NCBI GenBank assembly: GCA_948144175.1
Contig: CANXME010002128.1
Span: forward strand, 372,001-436,000
Origin: Closterium sp. NIES-65
Lineage: Eukaryota > Streptophyta > Zygnematophyceae > Desmidiales > Closteriaceae
Direction of reading: 5' to 3'
Length of the DNA stretch: 64,000 nt
The translations under genes and the position numbers were made by a program. This document shows positions 9,581-21,500 of the stretch, one piece after another; positions within the stretch are counted from its first letter, which is position 1; each line of letters starts with the position of its first letter. The notes below the pieces were generated by a model, which did not search any database, was not told where the DNA came from, and saw only the letters and a program-made list of their open reading frames with translations.

Positions 9581-12500
9581 ATGGACGCGACGGAGGACGA
9601 GATCGCGCGCATGCAGGAGGAGCGGCGCGCCAAGGAGCAGGAGCTGGCGGCGCTGGCGTCGGTGAGCTTCGACAAGGATCTGTACGGCGGCGGCGACAAG
9701 GACCGCTTCGCGGGCTACGAGATGTCGATCCCCGTGATGGAGGACGAGGAGGAGCAGGATGCCACGGAGCGGGAGGTCGCCAGGTTAGTTTCTCCGTAGG
9801 ATCTTGAGACGTTGCAGCACGGGTAGAAGTAGATGGTGGCGAGCGGCAAGGACCGGTTCGCGGAATACTACGAGATGTCCATTCCCGTCATGGAGGACGA
9901 GGAGGAGCAGGACGCAACTGAGCGGGAAGTCGCGAGGTGGGATTCCACTCTAGAGTGTTTAGACACGGAGAGGCGCCATACTTGCCTGTTTCCACTTCTC
10001 GATTTTTTTTTCCAAAATCTTCGGAGCAGCATTTATTGGTTCCGTTTCCGTCTGTAGCCGGCGTCGTCCCCTTTTTTTCGAGCATATTGTTGTCCTTGGT
10101 CATTCGTCGAGCTGCATGGCTGCCAATTCTCCATACGCGATAGTTTTCCGCCACCGGCCGTTGGACTCGCGGAACCAACCAAGCATTTCATTAAGCTCCG
10201 CCTTTCTCCCAAGAGCCGCAATCTCAGCGATCCTTTCCTTAGATTCCGCAAGCTCCCCATGTTTCCTCCGCTGCACGGACATCGCTTGTACAACTCATTG
10301 ATTTTCCCGATTTTTGGGAGATTTCGCTCTTGCTTGTCCGACACGTCATGCCGCCAGCAGAGTTTTCATTCACCAACCGTCATACGTCTCTATTTTGCTC
10401 CATCTCCAGTGCGCCGGCCGACTTAATCCTCTATCGCTTATTCTGCTCTTAAGGAGCGCATGCTTCGTTCCTTGGATTAGATCCGTTCTGACCCTAGCCT
10501 ACCTCTTTAATTATTCCCTTCCCTTATCCCGCCATGTTGTCTTTTAAGCTACCATCGACGAATTCCACGGCACACAGCGCCCAACGAGCTGCTGCACGTA
10601 CTCGTGGATGATGGGAGCGTGGCGTCGCCTTTTTTCTAGTTTTGACGGATTCTTCTGCTCTCCGCGTTCCCTCCTTCGCTCCCCTTTAGGAAGCTGGCGT
10701 CCTACACGGCGCCCAAGGAGCTGCTGCACGAGGTGAGGTGCATGCATCTGCGCTGCGACACTGACTCACCTCGCCCCTTGTGCTCTCTCACTCTCCCCTC
10801 TCTCACTCTCCCCTCTCTCACTCTCCCCTCTCTCTCCCCCCCTCTCTCTCTCTCCCCTCTCTCTCTCTCTCCCCTCGCCAGGAAGCTGGCGTCGTACACA
10901 GCGCCCAAGGAGCTGCTGCACGAGCTGCCGCGCGGAGAGGCGGAGGAAGAGGTGCGACGGGGGGTGGGGAGGGGGGAACGGGGTGGGGGGGAAGGGGAAG
11001 GTGAGGTGGGTGGGTGGGGGAGTGAAGGGGGACGGGAGAGAGGCGGAGAGATTGTTGAGGCGTGCGAGGAGGGGGGGGAGATAAAGCTGTAGGGAGGTCA
11101 GACGGAGGTAACGATGTGAGGGAGGGACGAGGGGGAAGTGAGGGGGAAGAGAAGAGGGAGGGAGAAAGGTGAGAGGAATTGGGGTGAGGAAATGGTAGGC
11201 TCTGCGGGTAGCGGGAGAGTGGGAGAAACTGTTAGATTGTTGGGCCGAATAGGGCAGGCATGTTGCTGTGTGGTATGAGGAATGAAGGTATGCCCTTCCG
11301 TCCCATACTTCCCTTCCCACACTGCCTCTTTCAATCGCCCTCGCCTCCTCGTTATCATGTCCCACTCCCTTTCCACCTCTCCACCTCTCCACTTCTCTGC
11401 CTCCCACTCTCCCTCTCTGCTCCCTCTCCAGGTTGCATGGCTAAAGGAACCATCACACATCATGTTGCGTGTGTGACAATGTGACCAGCTGATTTCTGAG
11501 CAATTGGCAACCCCCACTTACCCTCTCTCCCCCTCCCCCCCTCCCTCTTCTTCCCCCAGCCGGTGGGGTTCAAACAAGAAGCCATCGCGCATCATAGACA
11601 GGGAGGATGACTGTCGGCGCCGCTGCCTCTTGTAACCTTGTTCATGCCCCACTCTCCGTCCCTCCTTCTGTTCCCCCTCCCCCCCAAACCCCCCTTTTCT
11701 CCCCCTCACCAGCCCGCGGGGTTTAAGAAGCCATCGCGCATCATAGACAGGGAGGACGACTACCGGCGCCGCCGCCTCAACCGGATTATCTCGCCCGACC
11801 GCCATGATGCCTTTGCCATGGTATGTATGTACGGCCCGTTCTCCATTATACAGCCCGGTCGCAATGGTGCGTACGAAGCTGACGTGGGACTGACGGGATC
11901 TTGAAGTGTCTAGATTGTTATGCCTGTTGCGTTGCAATGCTGACGGAGGGAGGAGGAGGCGAAGTCGCAAGGTGGCTAAAACGTTGCTGCATGTATGTGT
12001 GTGTTGCTCTCGTTCGCTTTCTCTCTTGCCCTCCTCTCCCTCTTCCCATCCTCCAGGAAAACGCGACGCCTGATGCTGCAGTTCGCACATACGCGGACGC
12101 GATCGAGTGGGAGGCACTGAATCGGGACAAGGAGATGTTGGGGCGCCAACACATATGCTGCATGTATGTGTGTGTGTGTGTGTCTCTCTCCCTCTCTCCC
12201 CTCACCCTTACCCCATGCACCAGGGTGACGCCACCCCTGATGCCGCAGTGCGCACGTACGCGGACGTGATCAAGGAGGAGGCGTTGAAGCGCGAGAAGGA
12301 GGAGACGCTGAGGCAGATCGCCAAGAAGAAGGCGGAGGAGGCTGAGAGGAAGGCTGCTGAGCTCTCCTCCGCGCCCACCAAGGCCCAAGGCGCCGCTGCC
12401 GCCCCCGCTGCCGCTGCTGCCGCCCCTGCTGCTGCAGCTCCCAGTGCTGCTGCTGCTGCTGCTGCGGGGAGCAAGAGGAGGAATCGGTGGGACGTGGCGG

Positions 12501-15500
12501 GAGGGGGAGGGCCTGGTGCTGCGGAGGTTGAAGCCAAGTGAGTGTGGTGGGGTGGACGAGGGGGATGAAGGTTGGGAGGGGGAGGGCCTGGTGCTGCGAG
12601 GTTGAGGTCAAGTGAAGTATGGGAGGGTGGGTGGGGAGGGGAGGTTCTGTGTGTAGTGTAGGTGTGTGTGTGTGTGATGTTCACTCTTTCGCATCCCTTC
12701 ACCTTAGTTCTTTTGATCTTGCTGCCGCTGCTGCCCTGTCGGGGTGGCTTCAATGTATGTGGTGCGTGCGTACACCATGCGTACACCTTGGCCTTGGAAC
12801 TCTGTAACTCGCAACGTGTGGATCGCTCGGCTCGGCTCGGCTTTCCTGTGCTAACTTCAATGCCTCCCTCCCTCACTCCTCGTGTCGTTGCCGCTGCGGT
12901 GGATTGCAGGAAGCCCAAGGCAGCAGCTGATTGGGATGCTCCAGATGCCACTCCCGGCGCTGCTAGGTGAGAGACCGTCACATGCTAGGTGAGACACCGT
13001 CACATGCTAGGTGAGACACCGTCACATGCTAGGTGAGACACCGTCACATGCTAGGTGAGAGACCGTCACATGCTAGGTGAGAGACCGTCACATGCTAGGT
13101 GAGAGACCGTCACATGCTAGGTGAGACACCGTCACATGCTCTCCTGCTGCCGCTTCTGCTCTTTTCCTCTGCGTTTTGTCGCACTGCACTGCACGGCACA
13201 CTGCTGCTCTTTGCATAAGCCACCACCATGTCTCGCATTTTCTACCATACCTACCAACCTAGGGTTGTGTTGTGGGTCAGTCGTTGCACCACCATCCCCT
13301 GCCAATTCTGATCTAGGGTTCCCCAGATTAGCTCGTGTTCTCCACCTCAGTTCATTCCCCCTCTCCCTGCCTATCCCCTTTCCCCGTCTAACTCCGCTCC
13401 CCTCCTATCCGTACCCGCCCCTCCCTCCTCCCCCCCCACCCACCCTCTCATCTCTCCTCTTTTCCCTCCCCCAGTCGCTGGCACGCCCCTACCCTGGGGA
13501 GTGGCAGTGCGGTCGACGCCACCCCCACGCGCGAGTGCATTCTGGATATCTCACTAATCCTCAACCTCATCTGTTCCCCTACCTTCCCTTCGCCTCCCCT
13601 CCCCTCCCCTCCCCTCCCCTCCGCTCCCCCTGCCCTCCCCTCCCCTTCCCTCCCTCCCCTCCCCTTCCCTCCCTCCCCTCCCCTTCCCTCCCTCCCCTCC
13701 GCTCCCCCTCCCTCCCCTCCGCTCCCCCTCCCTTCCTCCCCTCCTCTTCCCCTCCCCAGTCGTTGGGACGCTCCCACCCCTGGTCGGGGCAGTGCAGTGG
13801 ACGCCACCCCCACGCCCGGCCCCCGCCGCAACCGATGGGATGAAACCCCCTCCCACGGCGGAGTAATGCCGGACGACGCCACCCCCTCCGCGCTCCCGGG
13901 CGGCGGCGGCGCCACCCCGGGGCTGGGCGGCGGGGCCACGCCGGCCGGCATGGCTTGGGACGCCACGCCGAAGCTCTCGGCCGGCGCCACCCCGACCCCG
14001 AAAAAGACGCGGTCCAGATGGGACGAAACGCCGGCCGGCGGAGGCGTTACCCCCGCGGGCGGCGGGGGCGGCGCCACCCCGTCCGCTGCTGTAGGCATGA
14101 CCCCCTCGGGGATGACTCCGGGGGGGGTGACATTTGGGGGAGCTACACCTGGTGGGTTCGGGGTCACACCGGTGGGAGGAATGGACATGGCAACTCCCAC
14201 CCCGGGTCAAATCGCCCTACGGGGGCCGCTCACCCCGGAGCAATTCACCATGCTGCGATGGGAGAGGGAGATTGAGGAGCGGAACAAGCCACTCTCAGAT
14301 GAGGAGCTGGATGCCATGTTTCCCTTAGACGGATATAAGGTGCTCGAACCCCCTGCCTCGTACGTCCCCATCCGCACCCCTGCGAGGAAGCTCCTCGCGA
14401 CGCCGACCCCGATGGGAGGAGCAGGGGGGGGTGCGACGCCGCTGTATGCGATTCCGGAGGAGGATCGGCAGCAGCTGTTTGACGTGGGGAAGGAGGTGCC
14501 GGGGCTGCCGAACCTGAAGCCGGAGGACTACCAGTACTTTGGCGCGCTGCTGAACGAGGAGGAGGAGGAGAAGATGAGCGCGCAGGAGAAGACCGAGAGG
14601 AAGATCATGAAGCTGCTGCTCAAGGTGGGTGGGGGAGAAGAGGGAAGTGGGTTGGGGTTGGAATGGGAAAGAGGGAGGAAGATGGGTTGGTGTGGGTGGG
14701 ATGGTAAGGAGGAGGTGCTCGTTCTCACCTGCTTGCTTCTTGCACTCTAACCCACACTCTCTTCCACTACTCACACTTATCGGTTTTATCTCCCCTGTAC
14801 CCCTCTGCACCACCCCACCCCGCATCCACGGTTACAGGTGAAGAACGGCACGCCTCCCCAGCGCAAGACGGCGCTGAGGCAGCTGACAGACAAGGCGCGG
14901 GAGTTTGGTGCGTCCGCCCTCTTCAACCAGATCCTGCCGCTGCTCATGTCGCCCACCCTGGAGGACCAGGAGAGGCATCTGCTCGTCAAGGTGAGTCAAT
15001 GCTGGTCAACGCTGGTGAACGCCGGCCGGTCAGCGCTGGTCAATGCTGTTATAGCTACCCTTTTCCAATCACATCCTCCCGCTGCTGATTTTGCACAAGA
15101 TGCCACAAGATGCCACTTGCACCTCATCACATCCCTCCGCTCTCCTTACACCTCATCTTGCCCACACCACAGGTCATCGATCGCATTCTGTACAAGCTGG
15201 ACGAGTTGGTGCGCCCCTTCGTGCACAAGATCCTGGTGGTCATCGAGCCGCTGCTCATTGACGAGGACTACTATGCACGTGTGGAAGGCAGAGAGATTAT
15301 CTCCAACCTCAGCAAGGTAAGCTGGTGGGGAGGGAGATCAACTGAGAGGGCCTTAGCAAAGGGCTGTGGTTTTTGGGCCTCTGCAAGTGTAAGCTGGACA
15401 TTTTCTGACTCGACTCAAAGCAAAGGGCCAGGAGATCATCTGTAGCGGCAAGTCTTTTCTTGATTGATCTGCACAGTTCGTGTGGCTGAAAGCTCTCAGA

Positions 15501-18500
15501 GCCAAGGTGCAAAAAAACGACGTTTTTTTCAAATTTTGATCGTAAAATACCGTATTGTAAGAAATGATCGTAAAAAACGATAAAAAAACTGTTTTTGAAA
15601 ATAAATACTTTTGGTGCAAAAAAAACCTTCGTTTTTTTCAGTAAAAATACCAAAAATGCTGCTGAAACAAGGGGATTGATTGGTGAGAAGAACAAGGGGG
15701 CCGTTAGAAGTGCTGATGATGCAGCGGAAGATCGGTAGAAGTGCTTTTGTGATCAGAACAGCATCTTTGAACAGCAACAGAAAAACGCATTTTTTTCTCA
15801 AAAGGTACCGTAAAAAACCATTGAAAAAAACAATCGTATTTTTCGACAATCGTTTTTTTCTACCTTGCTCAGAGCGCTTGGAAACCTTGTGTATTCCACT
15901 TTCCGGTATGAGAAAACAAGGCTTTTATCTTCCTATCTTGACACTTTTGTTTCTGTACGTCCTCGCATGGCATGTGTCCCGTCGTCACAACCCCTGCTTT
16001 TCTTCCTCGTGTCCTTAGTCTTGCTTCTCCCCTTGTCTTTCCACTCACAAGCAGCAGGCCTGGCAACGATGATCGCAGCCATGCGGCCGGACATAGACAA
16101 CATGGACGAGTATGTGTGCAACACCACCGCACACGAATTGCCAGTGCTGGCCTGACGTCCTCATTTCCGCCTCACTCACACCCTTATTTTCCTCTCTCCC
16201 CCTGTCATCTCCTCTTCTAACAGGCAGCAGGCCTTGCAACGATGATTGCAGCCATGCGGCCCGACATAGACAACGTGGACGAGTACGTGCGCAACACCAC
16301 CGCGCGCGCCTTCTCCGTGGTGGCCTCCGCGCTCGGCATCCCCGCTCTGCTGCCCTTCCTGAGGGCCGTGTGCGCCAGCAAGAAGTCGTGGCAGGCGCGG
16401 CACACGGGCATCAAGATCGTGCAGCAGATTGCGATTCTCATGGGGTGCGCCGTGCTGCCGCACCTGCGCTCCCTGGTTGATATCATTGAGCATGGGCTGG
16501 GAGACGACAACCAGAAGGTGAGAGTGGGGGTGGGGTTGTGCATGTGTGTTGACTCGATCATTGAACTGTCTCTTGCTTGTGAGTATTTATCAAGCATGGG
16601 CCGGGGGACAACGACAACCACAAGGTGAGACTTGGGGCGGAAAGGGATCCGATGAGAATGTAGGGATAGGAATGTGTTTGCGACATCACGACACAACTAG
16701 GGTTGCTGATGGATCACTGACCATGGGCTGGCTGGGGGACCACAAACCAGAAGTCGCCATCACATGGTGGTTCCTCGCAGATGCACTACCCCAAGTGTCA
16801 GCACACCATCCGCCAGAGCTCTGACTTGGGTGCTCTCTCTCACATCCCTCCATTCGCTTTCTTCTCTCTCTCTTCTCCTTCCATGGCTCCAGGTTCGCAT
16901 CGCACCATCACGTCCCTCTCCCTCGCAGCTATAGGAGAGGCATCGGCGCCCTACAGCATCGAGAGCTTTTACTTCGTGCTCTCGCTCACAACCATTCCAT
17001 CCATGTCTCCCTCCCTTCCTTCCCCCCCATCCCCCCTCTGCCTCTCCCCACCTGTCCCCATCACCTGTCCCCCCCTCTCCCACCTCTCCCCACCTGTCCC
17101 CATCACCTGTCCCCCCCTCTCCCACCTCTCCCCACCTGTCCCCATCACCTGTCCCCCCCTCTCCCACCTCTCCCCACCTGTCCCCATCACCTGTCCCCCC
17201 CTCTCCCACCTCTCCCCACCTGTCCCCATCACCTGTCCCCCCCTCTCCCACCTCTCCCCACCTGTCCCCATCACCTGTCCCCCCCTCTCCCACCTCTCCC
17301 CACCTGTCCCCATCACCTGTCCCCCCCTCTCCCACCTCTCCCCACCTGTCCCCATCACCTGTCCCCCCCTCTCCCACCTCTCCCCACCTATCCCCATCAC
17401 CTGTCCCCCCCTCTCCCACCTCTCCCCACCTGTCCCCATCACCTGTCCCCCCCTCTCCCACCTCTCCCCACCTGTCCCCATCACCTGTCCCCCCCTCTCC
17501 CACCTCTCCCCACCTGTCCCCATCACCTGTCCCCCCCTCTCCCACCTCTCCCCACCTGTCCCCATCACCTGTCCCCCCCTCTCCCACCTCTCCCCACCTG
17601 TCCCCATCACCTGTCCCCCCCTCTCCCACCTCTCCCCGCCTGTCCCCATCACTCAGGTGCGCACTATCACAGCGCTCTCTCTGGCAGCGCTGGCAGAGGC
17701 GTCAGCACTGTACAGCATTGAGAGCTTTGACTCTGTGCCCAAGCGGCTGCTTACTTGTGATCCCTCTCTCTCCCCCCCACCCTCCTTACTCAGGTGCGCA
17801 CCATCACGGCGTTATCCCTGGCAGCGCTGGCAGAGGCGTCAGCCCCCTACGGCATTGAGAGCTTTGACTCCGTGCTCAAGCCGCTGTGGAAGGGTATTCG
17901 TGCGCACCGCGGGAAGGTTCTTGCGGCCTTCCTGAAGGCGATCGGGTTCATCATCCCCCTGATGGACGCCATGTATGCCAGCTACTACACCCGCGAGGTA
18001 CGGAGAGACAGGGGTGCATGTGTATTGGGTTGGGTTCATCATAGGGGGCTCATGGGGGCACATGTGTTGGGTTCATCATAGGGGGCTCATGGGGGCACAT
18101 GTGTGGGGTTCATCATAGGGGGCTCATGGGGGCACATGTGTGGGGTTCATCATAGGGGGCTCATGGGGGCACATGTGTGGGGTTCATCATAGGGGGCTCA
18201 TGGGGGCACATGTGTGGGGTTCATCATAGGGGGCTCATAGGGGCACATGTGTGGGGTTCATCATAGGGGGCTCATGGGGGCACATGTGTGGGGTTCATCA
18301 TAGGGGGCTCATGGGGGCACATGTGTGGGGTTCATCATAGGGGGCTCATGGGGGCATATGTGTGGGGTTCATCATCCCCCTGATGGACGCCATGTACGCC
18401 AGCTACTACACTCGTGAGGTGCGTGGGCGATGGGGGGAGATGGGAGGGAAGGACTGGGATACATCGGTCCTTATGGGTGGGTATGGTGGGGTACGTCTCT

Positions 18501-21500
18501 TCATCATTCCCCTGATGGACGCCATGTATGCGAGCTACTGCACACACGAGGTGAGTGGGAGAGGGATGTGTAGGGGAAGGGTGGGGGTGGCATGAACGGG
18601 AGGGCACGGGGCGGGGGCGGAATCACCAGATCATCCATCTTTTGGATGCCATGCATGCGAGCGACTGTGCATGCTGGGTGACTGCACTCTGTGTGCATGG
18701 ACTGACAATGCCTCTTCTTTTCCTTGCATCTCCAACTCTCCCACCCTCCCTTCCCCTCCCTTGCCTCCCCTCCCCTCCCCTTCCCACCTCCCTGCTCGTT
18801 CAGGTGATGGTGGTGCTGATCCGCGAGTTCCAGTCACCAGACAAGGAGATGAAGAAGATCGTGCTCAAGGTGGTGAAGCAGTGTGTGGGCACGGACTGAC
18901 CCTGTCTCTTCCTCCCTCTCCACCTCTCCTCTTCTCCCCTCCCGCCCACTTATAGGTGATGGTGGTGCTGATTCGCGAGTTCCAGTCGCCGGACGAGGAG
19001 ATGAAGAAGATAGTGCTGAAGGTGGTGAAGCAGTGTGTGGGCACGGACGGCGTGGAGCCGGACTACATCCGCACGGAGATCCTCCCCGAGTACTTCAAGC
19101 ACTTCTGGGTGCGCCGCATGGCGCTCGATCGACGGAACTACAAGCAGCTCGTTGAGACCACAGTGGAGATTGCTAATAAGGTTAGTGGATTGACCAGTTG
19201 GGTCCTTGTTTGGGGTGCAACAGCCCAGCAGGAGATCCTCCCCGAGTACTTCAAGCACTTCTGGGTGCGCCGCATGGCGCTGGATAGGAGAAACTACAAG
19301 CAGCTGGTTGAGACGATGGTGAAGATTGCCAATAAGGTGTGTGAGTTGGGTATTGAGGGAGGGGAGGGGGGAGTATGGGTAGGTTGTTGACTGGTTGGGT
19401 CCTTGTGTTGCAGTGTCTAATCTTATCCGAGCCGACGTTGACTCAGTGGTAGCAGTTGCAACACGACCAATGGAGGCAGAAGAGGGAAGGGAGGTTGAGG
19501 AGGGGTAGGGGAGGGGACTGTGCAAGGCAGGTGAAACGGGAATCAGGACGTGGGAGTTGTTATCAGAAGCTCCGCAAACCATGTGTTGTCACAAGTGGAA
19601 ATCTGGCGAAGGGACTCACATGATTCGCAGAGTTTCTTATAACAACTCCCACGTCCTGATTCCCATTCTCGCTGCCTTGCACCATCCAATCCCCCATCCC
19701 CTCCCTCCTCTGCCTCCCTTCCCTCTTCTGCCTCCATTGGCTGTCTGTGTTGCAACTGCTCTCATTGTGTCAACGCCGGCTCGGTTGCGACAGGAGAATG
19801 TGGTGTAGCAGCGTGAGGGGACAGTCAGTGTGCGACCAGGCGGGCATGAGTGACATAAGTAGTTGCATTGCAGGGCATTACAGCAGAGTGACGTGATTGC
19901 AGGGCAGGGTGGGTCGTATTTGGCAGAAGACCTTGAGGAGGACCACAGCCAGCCATCTCTGTCCTCCGCTCACCTGTTTCTTCCCTTCACCATGTCCCCT
20001 TATCCCCATGTACAAACTCATCACCTTCCCTTCCCTTGCAGGTGGGGTTGAGCGACCTCAACGTTATCCTTCACTCACCATTCCCCTCGCTTCACCGTAT
20101 CCTCTTATCCCCTCACTCACATCTCTCTCCCCCCCCCCTAACAGGCGGGGGTGAGCGACATCATAGGGCGTGTGGTGGAGGACCTCAAGGACGAGAGTGG
20201 TCCGTCTTTGGCCTTCACTACCATATCCCTCACCTCACCATATCCCTCCCTCGATCACATCTCCCTCTCCACCCACTCCCACCCACTCCCACCCACAACC
20301 CCCCATCCTCAGGCGGGGGTGAGCGACATCATAGGGCGCGTGGTGGAGGACCTCAAGGACGAGAGTGAGCCGTACCGGCGCATGGTGATGGAGACGGTTG
20401 AGAAGGTGCTCACCAACCTGGGGGCCGCTGACATCGACGCGCGGCTTGAAGAGTTGTTGATCGACGGCATCCTTTACGCATTCCAGGAACAGGTGGGTGT
20501 GTGTTTGTTTTGGTGGGGACTTTTTGCTCTATGCATGACAGAGGGTGCATGGTGATGGAGACGGTGGAGAAGGTGCTCACCAACCTGGGCGCCGCTGACA
20601 TTGACGCACGGCTGGAGGAGCTTCTGATCGATGGGATTCTTTACGCCTTCCAGGAGCGGGTGGGTGATTTGAAGGAGCAGGAGATGCGTGAAGGGTGGTG
20701 TAGGCTCGACACATGACAGAGGGCGCATGGTGATGGAGGCGGTGGAGAAGGTGCTCTCTAACCTGGGGGCCACTGACATCGATGCCAGGCTGGAGGAACT
20801 ACTGATTGACGGAATCCTCCATGCGTTCCAGGAGCAGTTGGGTGGGTGACTGGCAGCAGGTGGTTGCGTATGTGCGTGGGCTAGTGAGGCACATCGCATG
20901 GTGATGGAGACGGTGGAGAAGGTGCTCACTAAGCAGAGGGCTGCTGATATTGATGCTCGACTTGAAGAGCTGCTGATCGGCAGCTCTGGTTAGTGAGCAC
21001 CTTCTCAACCGTCCATCAGGAGCAGGTGAGTGTGTGTGTGGGTGATTAAAGATGTGGGGTGGGTGGGGACAGCAGGTGAGGGGGGGATATCATGGAATAT
21101 CAGTTAGTCTAGTGAGGCGCATGGTGTTGGAGACAGGAAGGGCGATGGGAAGGCATGAAGCTTGCATGCATGGGGATGGGAAGGCATGAAGCTTGCATGC
21201 ATGATGTTAAGTTGAGTTGCTGCTTCTGTTCATGCTATTGACGATGTTGTTCTCAATGTCTTTGGCAATGGCAGGCAACGGCAACAATCGGCTCATGCTT
21301 TGTATGGTTATTTTGTAGCAATAATAACTCCATCCCTCTCTTGGACACATACACCACACCATGATGGTATGGCATTGACGCATGGGTGATGGTGCTGTTG
21401 TGCACTGTACATGCATGTGCAATCATGTCTGTGTCATTGCGTGTGAGTGCAGACAAGCGACGACGCGAATGTAATGCTCAACGGCTTTGGCACGGTGGTG

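Noticed and set aside
12961-13136. A CRISPR-like array (regular 22-bp repeats)
   Set aside because: No unique spacers: the repeats are direct and contiguous, in an intron of a nuclear gene.
16760-17935. Long open frames on both strands over the 42-bp minisatellite
   Set aside because: The unit length is a multiple of three and has no stop codon in these frames. The frames cross true SF3B1 exon and intron boundaries and the peptides are pure repeats.
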